NCBI RefSeq assembly: GCF_025231485.1
Contig: NZ_CP104003.1
Span: forward strand, 3,534,001-3,598,000
Direction of reading: 5' to 3'
Length of the DNA: 64,000 bases
Source of the DNA: Salinirubellus salinus
GTDB taxonomy: Archaea; Halobacteriota; Halobacteria; Halobacteriales; Haloarculaceae
The stretch's first letter is position 1. Every line of letters begins with the position of its first letter. The notes beneath the pieces were generated by a model. The model was not told where the DNA came from. It saw only the letters and a program-made list of their open reading frames with translations, and did not search any database. Positions 1-6,986 of this stretch are shown here, one piece after another. Made by a program: the position numbers and the translations under genes.

Positions 1-77
1 TCCGCGCCGGGGTCGGTGGCAGCGAACCCACTGCATCCGGCCAGGAGGAGACACAGGACGACCGCGACCCCACGCAT
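1..77 (-). CDS. Lipoprotein, N-terminus only (cut by window edge)
   Basis: The minus strand opens with an ATG at 77 followed by a hydrophobic stretch and a lipobox (residues LLLAGCSG). This is the standard N-terminus of a haloarchaeal lipoprotein that is exported and lipid-anchored at the Cys. Only the first 25 codons are in the window, so the mature protein cannot be identified. It lies downstream of, and in the same direction as, the lipoprotein at 150-1040, 72 bp away, so the two are probably co-transcribed and may be paralogues. Confidence 0.6.
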   Translation of the reverse strand, partial: MRGVAVVLCLLLAGCSGFAATDPGA

Positions 78-149
78 ACCACGAGGTTCGGGTGCACGAC
101 ACAAGACCCCTCGGCTCGGGGCTATCGAGGCGGTGGGCGACGGCGCCGC

Positions 150-1040
150 TCACTCGGAGCGAGTCGTCTCCGTCGTCGCGACCGTCCCGCCGAGGCCCGT
201 CGCCGCCAGCGCCTCCCCGTACCACGGCGGCCGCTCGACGGGGGTGGTCCCCACGGCGACGTGTCGGACCGTGGTCCGGACCGCCACCGGCGTCCCGCGG
301 AACTCGCGGGCCGTGTACGCGAGGTCCCAGCCCACGACGAGGCCGTCGGCCCGGACGTACAGCGAGACGGTCCCCGGCTCGGGGTCGAGCCCGAACGGTG
401 ACCCCGCCTCCCGGAGGCTGTCCGTGGTCGCGGTCAGGCGGTAGTCTGCCCCGGTGGGACCGTCCTCCCCGACGCGGGTCACGCGAGCCTCGTCGGCCGC
501 GACGAGGAGGCTCAGGAACGACCGGCGGTAGGCGTCTTCCAGTGCGTGTGGGCCGCCGCGGCGGCGTTCCCCGGCGTAGGTCACGGTCCCTCCGCTGACC
601 TCACGGGCCAGCACGACCGTCTCGCTCCACCGCTCGACGCTCCGGTTCCCGACCCGCGAGGTCCAGTACAGGCGGTCGCGCTCGGCAGCGACCGCCACCC
701 GCTCGTCCAGTCGGACGACGGTCCCGTTCGGGTACTTCACCCGGACGACACGCTCGACGGTGAGGTTCCGGTCGGTGAGCGCGAGGCGGTGGGCCGACCC
801 CAGTCCGATGGCGTCGACGACCCCCTCGGCGGTGACGCCGGGCGCGAGCTCCCCCCCGGCGGTCACGGTCGGCCCCCCCACGGGTGGTATCGTCCGGGTG
901 GCCGTGGGCGTGAGGTCGGGGACGGGCGCGGGCGTGGCCGTCGCCGTCTCGGGGACGCGGTCGTCGGCCCCCGGCGTGGGCGCACCGCTGCACCCGGCGA
1001 GCACCAGCAGCGCCGCGATCAGCAGGACACGCCCCGTCAC
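150..1040 (-). CDS. Secreted lipoprotein, haloarchaeal family of unknown function
   Basis: A 296-aa protein that starts with a short signal sequence ending in a lipobox (LVLAGCSG, Cys at about residue 16). A Thr/Pro/Ala-rich linker follows to about residue 55, then a globular domain of about 230 residues with alternating beta-like segments. The family is not one I can name with a function; similar haloarchaeal lipoproteins are annotated as hypothetical. The ATG at 1040 sits directly before the hydrophobic segment, so this start is firm. The protein should be anchored to the outer face of the membrane. Confidence 0.7.
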   Translation of the reverse strand: MTGRVLLIAALLVLAGCSGAPTPGADDRVPETATATPAPVPDLTPTATRTIPPVGGPTVTAGGELAPGVTAEGVVDAIGLGSAHRLALTDRNLTVERVVRVKYPNGTVVRLDERVAVAAERDRLYWTSRVGNRSVERWSETVVLAREVSGGTVTYAGERRRGGPHALEDAYRRSFLSLLVAADEARVTRVGEDGPTGADYRLTATTDSLREAGSPFGLDPEPGTVSLYVRADGLVVGWDLAYTAREFRGTPVAVRTTVRHVAVGTTPVERPPWYGEALAATGLGGTVATTETTRSE

Positions 1041-1183
1041 TGTCTCACGTGCGGGACCCGCGCGTGAAACGTTTGCGCTGCCGCGTGTCGACCCTCGTGT
1101 CGCCGCGACGACGGCTTTCCCACCCGCTCGCTGCCGCCGCCGAACGGGTACGCTTAATCCACCTCGTGCAAGATTTGCCTCAC

Positions 1184-2188
1184 ATGGCCGAGCACGAAAC
1201 CCTGCTGTTGAACCCGCAGGACGTCACCGACAACGCGAAGATGGGGGAGGTGATCCGGGCCGTCGAGGACGCGTTCGCCGCCTACGAGCGGGGGGACGCC
1301 CAGATGCCCGCGAAGTCCTACATCGACCTGCCGCAGTACAACGGCGACTTCCGGTCGATGCCCGCCTACCTCGAGGCCGAGGACTGGGACGCCGCCGGCA
1401 TCAAGTGGGTGAACGTCCACCCGGACAACCCCGAGGACTACGACCTCCCGACCGTGCTCGGGACGATGGTCTACTCCGACCCGCGCAACGCCGTCCCGCT
1501 GGCCATCATGGACGGGACGACGCTCACGCGACTCCGGACGGGGGCCGCGGCTGCAGTCGCCACGAAGCACCTCGCCGTGGAGGACGCCACCTCGCTCGGT
1601 ATCGTCGGCGCGGGCGTCCAGTCCTACACGCAACTGGAGGGCATATCGCAGGTCCGGCCCATCGAGGAGGTCGTCGTCTCCGACGTGAGCGAACGGGCCG
1701 TCGCGAAGTTCATCGACCGCTTCGAGGACGAGTTCGACGTCCGCGCCGGCTCTATCGACGAGGCCGCCTCGTGTGACGTGCTCTCGACGGTGACGCCGGT
1801 GGAAGAGCCCATCGTCTCTCGCGAGATGGTGGGCGAGCACACCCACGTCAACGCGATGGGGGCGGACGCCGAGGGGAAACACGAACTCGCCGACGAACTC
1901 CTGCTCGCCGCGAAACTCGTCATCGACGACTACACCCAGACCACTCACTCCGGCGAGATCAACGTCCCGTGGGCCGCCGGCGTGCTCGACGACGAGGACA
2001 TCTACGGCGAACTCGGGCAGATCGTCGTCGGCGAGCGGCCGGGGCGCGAGGCCGCGGACGGTGTCACGGTGTTCGACTCGACCGGCCTCGCCATCCAGGA
2101 CGTGGCCGCCGCTCACGTCGTCTACGAACACGCCGAGGAGAAGGGGAACGGCTACCCGTTCCAGCTGGTCGACTCGCGACTGCGGTAG
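1184..2188 (+). CDS. Ornithine cyclodeaminase / alanine dehydrogenase family protein
   Basis: A 334-aa NAD(P)-dependent enzyme of the ornithine cyclodeaminase/mu-crystallin family. The N-terminal half carries the substrate-side motif with MPAKSY and IKWVNVHP. The Rossmann fold is marked by GIVGAGVQS (about residue 130), with the family's TRLRTGAAAAVA just before it. A late segment, DSTGLAIQDVAAA, is typical of the family C-terminus. The archaeal branch includes both ornithine cyclodeaminases and alanine dehydrogenases, and the sequence alone does not separate them. The ATG at 1184 is preceded by a TATA-like CGCTTAATC about 30 bp upstream, which supports it over the longer open frame. Confidence 0.88.
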   Translation: MAEHETLLLNPQDVTDNAKMGEVIRAVEDAFAAYERGDAQMPAKSYIDLPQYNGDFRSMPAYLEAEDWDAAGIKWVNVHPDNPEDYDLPTVLGTMVYSDPRNAVPLAIMDGTTLTRLRTGAAAAVATKHLAVEDATSLGIVGAGVQSYTQLEGISQVRPIEEVVVSDVSERAVAKFIDRFEDEFDVRAGSIDEAASCDVLSTVTPVEEPIVSREMVGEHTHVNAMGADAEGKHELADELLLAAKLVIDDYTQTTHSGEINVPWAAGVLDDEDIYGELGQIVVGERPGREAADGVTVFDSTGLAIQDVAAAHVVYEHAEEKGNGYPFQLVDSRLR

Positions 2189-2203
2189 GCGGTCACGAGC
2201 GTC

Positions 2204-2461
2204 TCAGGCGGCCGGGCGGCGTCCTCTGCGGGGTTCATCGCTCTCGTCGCTCACGGTGCGGCGGACGACGGCGACGCCCTTGCTCACCAGCCAGATGACC
2301 GCGAAGATGGGGAGCAGCGGGATCAGCAACACCAGCATGAGGCCGGCCATCAGCAGGCCGAACCCGTGCATCTCGTTGTCTGGACGCATCCCGGCGGACT
2401 CGCTGACGGTCCGGAGCGGTTCGGGGAGTTTCGGGGTGGAGCCGGTACTGTCGATACTCAT
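2204..2461 (-). CDS. Small single-pass membrane protein
   Basis: An 85-aa product with one long hydrophobic helix (about residues 30-55, rich in Leu/Ile/Pro) and a basic, Arg-rich C-terminus that should stay inside by the positive-inside rule. The ATG at 2461 gives a polar N-terminus before the helix. The open frame extends further upstream but there overlaps the divergent gene region. No family recognised. It is convergent with the cyclodeaminase gene, with only 15 bp between stops. Confidence 0.6.
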   Translation of the reverse strand: MSIDSTGSTPKLPEPLRTVSESAGMRPDNEMHGFGLLMAGLMLVLLIPLLPIFAVIWLVSKGVAVVRRTVSDESDEPRRGRRPAA

Positions 2462-2546
2462 GCCTCCCTCTACGCGCGCCGAGGACATAGCCATACACCT
2501 GTCGCGGGCCAACACCGCTTTGGCCACTCGTGGCCTCCGGTCGGAC

Positions 2547-2924
2547 ATGGCACAGCGTCCGTTCCTCGTCCGTGCGCTCTGGTTCGTCCTCGTCGGCTGG
2601 TGGCTCACGCCCCTCGTCGTCAACATCGCGTGGGCGCTCAACGTCACCGTCGTCCTCATCCCGCTCGGCATCAAGCTCATCAACCTCGTCCCGACGGCGC
2701 TCACGCTGGCCGAGCCCCGGTCGCTCGCGGCACCCGACGAGGGCCGTGGCCAGCGCTCGCTGTTCGTCCGAGCCGTCTACTTCGTGCTCGTCGGCTGGTG
2801 GCTCTCGTTCCTCTGGGCGAACGTGGCGGCGTTCTTCGCGCTCACCGTCATCGGCCTGCCGGTGGCGTTCTGGATGTTCAACCGGCTGCCGTTCGTCACG
2901 TCGCTGTACCGGTTCCACGGCTGA
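2547..2924 (+). CDS. YccF-domain inner membrane protein
   Basis: A 125-aa membrane protein with two copies of a short repeat, FVLVGWWL (about residues 14 and 80), each followed by a hydrophobic segment. The second copy ends with VIGLPVAFWMFNRLP, the signature of the YccF (DUF307) family of small membrane proteins of unknown function. The length matches the family. The start at 2547 removes a polar upstream extension and places MAQRPF directly before the first helix. Confidence 0.78.
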   Translation: MAQRPFLVRALWFVLVGWWLTPLVVNIAWALNVTVVLIPLGIKLINLVPTALTLAEPRSLAAPDEGRGQRSLFVRAVYFVLVGWWLSFLWANVAAFFALTVIGLPVAFWMFNRLPFVTSLYRFHG

Positions 2925-2965
2925 CCCGGACGGTTCTTGTGGGAGGCGCCGGTACGAACGTCTGA

Positions 2966-3040
2966 GGGCACGTAGCTCAGCTAGGACAGAGCGTCGGACT
3001 TCTAATCCGATGGCCGTGGGTTCGAATCCCACCGTGCTCG
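2966..3040 (+). tRNA. tRNA-Arg (anticodon TCT)
   Basis: A 75-nt cloverleaf. The acceptor arm GGGCACG pairs with CGTGCTC (one G-U pair), the D-arm contains AGCTCAGCTAGG, the anticodon loop is CTTCTAA with TCT, and the T-loop is GGTTCGAATCC. The discriminator base is G and CCA is not encoded. The 3' half is the insertion target of the element that follows, and the tRNA stays intact because the element brings its own copy of the 3' end. Confidence 0.95.
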
Positions 3041-3042
3041 CT
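3020..3042 (+). repeat. attL, 23-bp direct repeat
   Basis: Begins GTTCGAATCCC and ends GTGCTCGCT. It covers the T-loop and 3' acceptor strand of tRNA-Arg plus two following bases. The identical sequence recurs at 17576-17598. Confidence 0.92.
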
Positions 3043-3079
3043 CCCGCGCATACGATGGCGGATTGCACATACGGAGCCG

Positions 3080-3108
3080 GGTTCAGGGTCGAATAAGCCC
3101 TGAATCAC
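3080..3108. repeat. Left inner palindromic repeat of the element
   Basis: GGTTCAGG and CCTGAATCAC flank an 11-nt spacer, forming an imperfect palindrome about 40 bp inside attL. The same pair in the same orientation, with a longer spacer, lies at 17499-17531 beside attR. By analogy with integrase arm sites or accessory-protein sites, these may bind the recombinase; this is inference. Confidence 0.6.
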
Positions 3109-3221
3109 ACGTGGTGTCCGTCATCTGGTGGGTTGCCAATCGATTAACCGTCCGTAGTCCCGTGATTCTGTTAGATATTGTAGCCGTAGATACTAGTAAC
3201 CTCGCCTCCTCACCTTACCAT

Positions 3222-3488
3222 ATGAGTGATGAAATTGACGCACTGGAGAAAATGGCAGAAGCTTGGGTCTTCATGGCAAAGGCAGAAACCCGACTTGCGG
3301 AAGCAGGCAAAGCAACTGACAACGACTACACGCACCAGAATCTCGTCTCGATGCACAAGGATATGAAACAGTCTGGACTCAACCTCCGCAAAGCTCTGGA
3401 GAACTCTCACAAAGGGGAGAAGCTGCTTGAGGAAGCCAGTGCGGAAATTGCTGAATGGGACGATATGGAAATGTCTGACGACGAGTAG
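3222..3488 (+). CDS. Small acidic helical protein, unknown function
   Basis: An 88-aa protein, predicted almost entirely helical from its pattern (many Ala, Glu, Lys, Leu; no Cys or Pro) and with an acidic tail. The ATG at 3222 was chosen because MSDEID is a typical haloarchaeal N-terminus and the open frame before it is low-quality AT-rich sequence. No family recognised. It is the first gene inside the left end of the element and is convergent with the integrase unit, with 2 bp between stops. Confidence 0.55.
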   Translation: MSDEIDALEKMAEAWVFMAKAETRLAEAGKATDNDYTHQNLVSMHKDMKQSGLNLRKALENSHKGEKLLEEASAEIAEWDDMEMSDDE

Positions 3489-3490
3489 CG

Positions 3491-3631
3491 TCACTCGGAC
3501 GCAAGCACGCTCGTCTCTTGCAGGCTCCCGTCGCATTCGGGGCAGTCGTCTTCTTCTAACTCCTGAAAAATTACTCCAGAGAACGGGCAGGAGTCGCAGC
3601 GGATGCCGACCATGGCCTCGCTCTCCTTCAT
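3491..3631 (-). CDS. Micro zinc-finger protein (two CxxC pairs) coupled to integrase
   Basis: A 46-aa protein with CDSCP near residue 13 and CPECDG near residue 32: two CxxC knuckles as in the CPxCG-type small zinc-finger proteins common in haloarchaea. Its ATG overlaps the TGA of the upstream integrase (ATGA, 3628-3631), so translation is coupled. It could be an excision or directionality factor, or simply a DNA/RNA-binding accessory protein. Function is inferred from position only. Confidence 0.65.
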   Translation of the reverse strand: MKESEAMVGIRCDSCPFSGVIFQELEEDDCPECDGSLQETSVLASE

Positions 3632-4221
3632 ACTAAACCAGCCTCAGTCATCATTGATATTGCAATCTCGTCGGGTACTCTCCCGATATAGTGGCTGGTG
3701 AATACCTGCTCACTATCCCATCCTCCCCAACTCATCACAGTCTGCTTCGCACGGTCTCCAGCAAGCTGGTAGTAAGTGAATGTAGCCCACGTTCTTCGCA
3801 AGTCGTGCGCAGTCACGTAGTCCCACTCTTCTTTCTCAGCAGCGAAGTGAGCGGCAGCTTCGTCTACCCAGTTCTGGATGGTCTTCGTAGTGTAACTCAG
3901 AATCGGCTCGTCTTGATGAAGGCTCTGCGCAGAAGTGAGAGCGTAGGCTGTTGTCTTGGTCGAAGCGGATACTGGACATTCTCTATGTCCCGTCTTCCCT
4001 TCTCGGATTGTCAGCATCCACCCTTCCTGTTCAGTCTCCATTCTGCGGAAGTCTTCTTTTCTAACTTGGATTACTTCATCAGCACGGAGACCGTCGAGGA
4101 GAAGCTCCACGGCAAGCTGTCGCTCTAAGTTTTCCGAGTAGTAGTTCTCAATCTGTTCTTGTTCGTCTTGGGAAAGCCAGCAGCGATAGCCAGCTTTCTC
4201 GTCGTAGGGTTCTAGTTGCAT
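3628..4221 (-). CDS. Short tyrosine recombinase/integrase
   Basis: A 197-aa protein covering essentially only the catalytic domain of the phage integrase family. It has the first Arg in LLLDGLRADEV (about residue 45), the HDLRRTW box (about residue 147), a Trp/Gly segment SWGGWDS and the nucleophile Tyr in FTSHYIG (about 179). The usual N-terminal core-binding domain is missing or reduced to about 35 residues, as in short integrases of haloarchaeal pleolipovirus-like elements. An imperfect palindrome (CCTAGCTCTAGG, 4231-4242) lies just before the start and could be an operator. It is read toward attL and overlaps the zinc-finger gene by 4 bp. Confidence 0.85.
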   Translation of the reverse strand: MQLEPYDEKAGYRCWLSQDEQEQIENYYSENLERQLAVELLLDGLRADEVIQVRKEDFRRMETEQEGWMLTIREGKTGHRECPVSASTKTTAYALTSAQSLHQDEPILSYTTKTIQNWVDEAAAHFAAEKEEWDYVTAHDLRRTWATFTYYQLAGDRAKQTVMSWGGWDSEQVFTSHYIGRVPDEIAISMMTEAGLV

Positions 4222-4405
4222 TCAATTATCCCTAGCTCTAGGTAGGTTCGCTTATTGCTTAAGATTTATGCGAAGACGAAATTCATCTTGCTCTGAGCGC
4301 TCAAACCCTACCCTTCAGGGAGGAGAAGTCGGGAAAACAGGGGTGTTTGAGAAGGTCGGTTCGTAGAATAGCCTACTCTCGGAAACACCGCCCTACACCA
4401 CAATT

Positions 4406-5461
4406 ATGTCTCTCGACCACAACCACAATCTGATGCATAAGCAGCTTTTCTCATTTGAAGAAGGGGGGAGTGAGAACGACAAGGGGACCGAAATTAATGT
4501 TAGTCTTTTTGAATTCGATAACGGCATCAGCCTTACAATTTCTCTCGAACACGTAGAAGACGAGTACGGTTCATTTTCAACAAAGTCTGAAGAAGAGATC
4601 GAGATTACAGGTTTGACTGAGGAGCAGCTTCATTCGATTCAAAACCTAATTGACGAGTTCCTTGAATCGGTGTCCAGAGCCACTATAATGGAATCTGTCC
4701 AAGGAATTGAAGGAGAGTATGTAGAACTAAATAACCTGTCGGGTCGGAATGGAAAGCCACGAGAACGAGATTTTCAGTTTGATGAGTTGCTAGTAAATGT
4801 AGGTGAGGTCTCTCTTAGTCTGAGTGGAAAAAAAGAGGACGGAGACTATGAGGGTGTGAAAGTACCTTCCGCTAAGAGACTTGAATCAGTCCCTCAGGAT
4901 GTGGAAATTCTAAGAACAATCAATAATGTCTTCTATGAATTTCTTATTAACCGCTACTCTGGTGATATCACTGGCTTAGACATTGAACAGCCCGACGACA
5001 TGGAAGTTGGTGCGGTCAGTCATGTCGAACTGATTTTCGATAGGTTTGGAGAGATATGTGACCAATTGAGGGAGCGAGACCGAGGTCGAGATCCCCTCAC
5101 TATGGATGATGAATACGATGTTCAGTATCTCCTGCATGGGTTGCTCAGACTCTACTTTGATGATGTTAGAGACGAGACATACCTTTCGAGAGTAGCGACG
5201 AAATCACCGCGCATTGATTTCTTACTTGAGGAACACGATATTGGTATTGAGGTTAAACGAGCCTCGGAGACCCGTCCAGTACGACGGCTTCTCACGGAAA
5301 TTTCAGAGGATAAGGAAGTGTACCGGAAAGACCCCCTCTGTGACACTCTATTAGTATTCATTTACGACCCTGAGCGCACGGAAACGAATCCAGCAGAAGT
5401 AGAGAAAGACCTCTCAGAAGCAACGAAGAACCTTACAACACGAGTCAAAGTAACTCGATAG
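4406..5461 (+). CDS. Stand-alone nuclease with DpnII/MboI-type PD-(D/E)XK domain
   Basis: A 351-aa protein. Residues about 230-345 match the restriction-endonuclease fold seen in DpnII/MboI-like domains: a helical lead-in (LLHGLLRLYFDDV), then RIDFLLEEHDIGIEVKRA, giving the catalytic Asp (about 270) and the E-x-K pair (about 282-284), then LLVFIYDPE, typical of the same family. Residues 1-200 are acidic, beta-rich and not recognised. No partner methyltransferase is adjacent; the nearest is hsdM, 1.5 kb away across an opposing gene. Codon use is AT-rich compared with the host. It is likely a defence nuclease; the target and trigger are unknown. Confidence 0.7.
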   Translation: MSLDHNHNLMHKQLFSFEEGGSENDKGTEINVSLFEFDNGISLTISLEHVEDEYGSFSTKSEEEIEITGLTEEQLHSIQNLIDEFLESVSRATIMESVQGIEGEYVELNNLSGRNGKPRERDFQFDELLVNVGEVSLSLSGKKEDGDYEGVKVPSAKRLESVPQDVEILRTINNVFYEFLINRYSGDITGLDIEQPDDMEVGAVSHVELIFDRFGEICDQLRERDRGRDPLTMDDEYDVQYLLHGLLRLYFDDVRDETYLSRVATKSPRIDFLLEEHDIGIEVKRASETRPVRRLLTEISEDKEVYRKDPLCDTLLVFIYDPERTETNPAEVEKDLSEATKNLTTRVKVTR

Positions 5462-5604
5462 AATCGACACTGCCGACAACGAAATACGAACCAGCCGGTG
5501 CGGGTCAGCGTAGATTGGCCACAACGCGGGCACTCCTTACCATTTGGAGGGACGCAAGCAAGATTTCTCGCGCTCGTTCAGAGACATAAGAGTACATCTC
5601 CTGA

Positions 5605-6528
5605 TCAGTTTGGAGAACTGGACTCCCGATAGCGCAGTTTCCTCAGCGTCCAATCTAAATCACGCAGTTGATAGGGGTCGTATCCCCGCGTCTCTCCGAA
5701 GTGCTGCTGGCACAGTTTCCATTCCCCATCAGGATAGCCATTAGGGGCGGGGAGACCTCGAGATGCTACCGCTGTACACCCTTTTGCCTGACACACCGGC
5801 TCTGGGGATTGCTCAGGGAGGACAGTCTCGTCACCTCGGGCAGCATCTTCCACTTCTCTAGCGTAGTCCTCTTGACTAATTGGTGGGTGGTTACGTACGA
5901 AGTGGTGAAGGGCGGCGGAATGCTCGTCTGGTATCTGGTCTGGAGCATAAAACCGCCAGTTCGGTTCTGCCATCGGGCCACGTCTGCAATGGAGGCGGTA
6001 GTCACGGAGGCGTGATTTCACCACAGCTTCGGCATAAAGAATAGTCTCCTCCTTGTCCACCCAAGTCGTGAGTACCTCGATCTCGCAACCCAATGCCTCT
6101 GCGCGGCGAAGCAAACGTTGGCGCTTCATCATGACCGCTTCGCGAGATGCCTCAAATACCGACTGGTAGAAATCGTCGGGGACGGGCAGGAAACAGGGGG
6201 GCATCTCGTATTCAGTGACGGACTCTCCCGCTCCCATTTGGATTTCGTATGTACTGTACTCCTCCTCATTTTCTTGTACAATTGGATGCCCAGCCGGAAG
6301 CTCGGGGCGTGCCATCCACTCTCCTTCACTCCTGACCGTGGCCTCTGGCTCGACCGTCCCGTCAATGGATAAGCGACCTTCCAATTCGACAGCGGGCGCA
6401 TTACTGGGCTTGGAGACGAGAACAACATCAATTTCGAATTCAACAGGGTGATCTCGCACTTGATACGCCGTCTCAAACGAGTCAATTTTTGTTCGTCCGT
6501 CAAGCCCATCGTCGTTCTTGGTAGACAT
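5605..6528 (-). CDS. Orphan protein with possible C-terminal zinc site
   Basis: A 307-aa protein of unknown function. The N-terminal 120 residues are acidic and beta-like. The central part (about 130-200) is helical and rich in Arg with paired Cys/His. Near residues 247-280 there are CQAKGC and, about 25 residues later, CQQHF, which together could bind zinc. A TATA-like stretch (AATATAAT, about 6553-6560 on the plus strand) lies about 27 bp before the ATG, suggesting a leaderless transcript. It is convergent with the nuclease gene and divergent from hsdM. It may be a defence accessory protein, but nothing in the sequence proves that. Confidence 0.6.
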   Translation of the reverse strand: MSTKNDDGLDGRTKIDSFETAYQVRDHPVEFEIDVVLVSKPSNAPAVELEGRLSIDGTVEPEATVRSEGEWMARPELPAGHPIVQENEEEYSTYEIQMGAGESVTEYEMPPCFLPVPDDFYQSVFEASREAVMMKRQRLLRRAEALGCEIEVLTTWVDKEETILYAEAVVKSRLRDYRLHCRRGPMAEPNWRFYAPDQIPDEHSAALHHFVRNHPPISQEDYAREVEDAARGDETVLPEQSPEPVCQAKGCTAVASRGLPAPNGYPDGEWKLCQQHFGETRGYDPYQLRDLDWTLRKLRYRESSSPN

Positions 6529-6539
6529 CGTACAAACAA

Positions 6540-6986
6540 GTCGGAGATGTGGTAATATAATTGTTTCGGCTATCTGGGGTGAGAACTAATAGAATATGGT
6601 TCTCAGACGGGTTTTTGAGAACAATTCTGGGCACATTAAGTTGTTTTGCGTATTATATTTCGAATATTGTCGTCTTCACGTCTCCGCTAGAACTCCCGTC
6701 AACGAATATATGTCTGATTTAGAAAGGTTACTTCGAAAGCATATCCGAGCGATTCGTTTGGGTATTGCTACATCTCTCGTGATTTCGGATCCGAGCAATC
6801 CTACAACATCGATTCCCCCCAAGCTACGCCGCCGCGAACGGGAATCTGTAGCCGAGACGGGGTGGCTCAGAGCAGGCTTCTGCACAACGGACTATCCGTA
6901 GATGCGTCGAGTATCATCAGCTCAGTTTTCGGCTAAACCGAACTCTCCACACCACTTATGAGCCTCTCTTTCCACGTGTGCTGTAG
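6540..6986 (+). promoter_or_regulatory. AT-rich intergenic region with hsdM promoter
   Basis: About 450 bp between two divergent genes. A TATA-like CACTTATGAG (about 6951-6960) lies close to 30 bp before the hsdM ATG at 6987, consistent with a leaderless mRNA. The minus-strand promoter for the 307-aa gene is at the left edge. A short open frame exists from 6710 to 6901, but it shows no good start context or haloarchaeal amino-acid bias, so I do not call it a gene. Confidence 0.5.

Noticed and set aside
16-598. Long plus-strand open frames opposite the first lipoprotein gene
   Set aside because: They are Arg/Pro/Ser-rich shadows of the minus-strand gene, with no conserved motifs, and span the region where the lipoprotein with a clear lipobox lies.
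6596-6901. 101-aa plus-strand frame before hsdM
   Set aside because: It runs through AT-rich promoter DNA, its N-terminal half lacks haloarchaeal amino-acid bias, and no start context is seen; a 63-aa internal frame from 6710 is equally unsupported.
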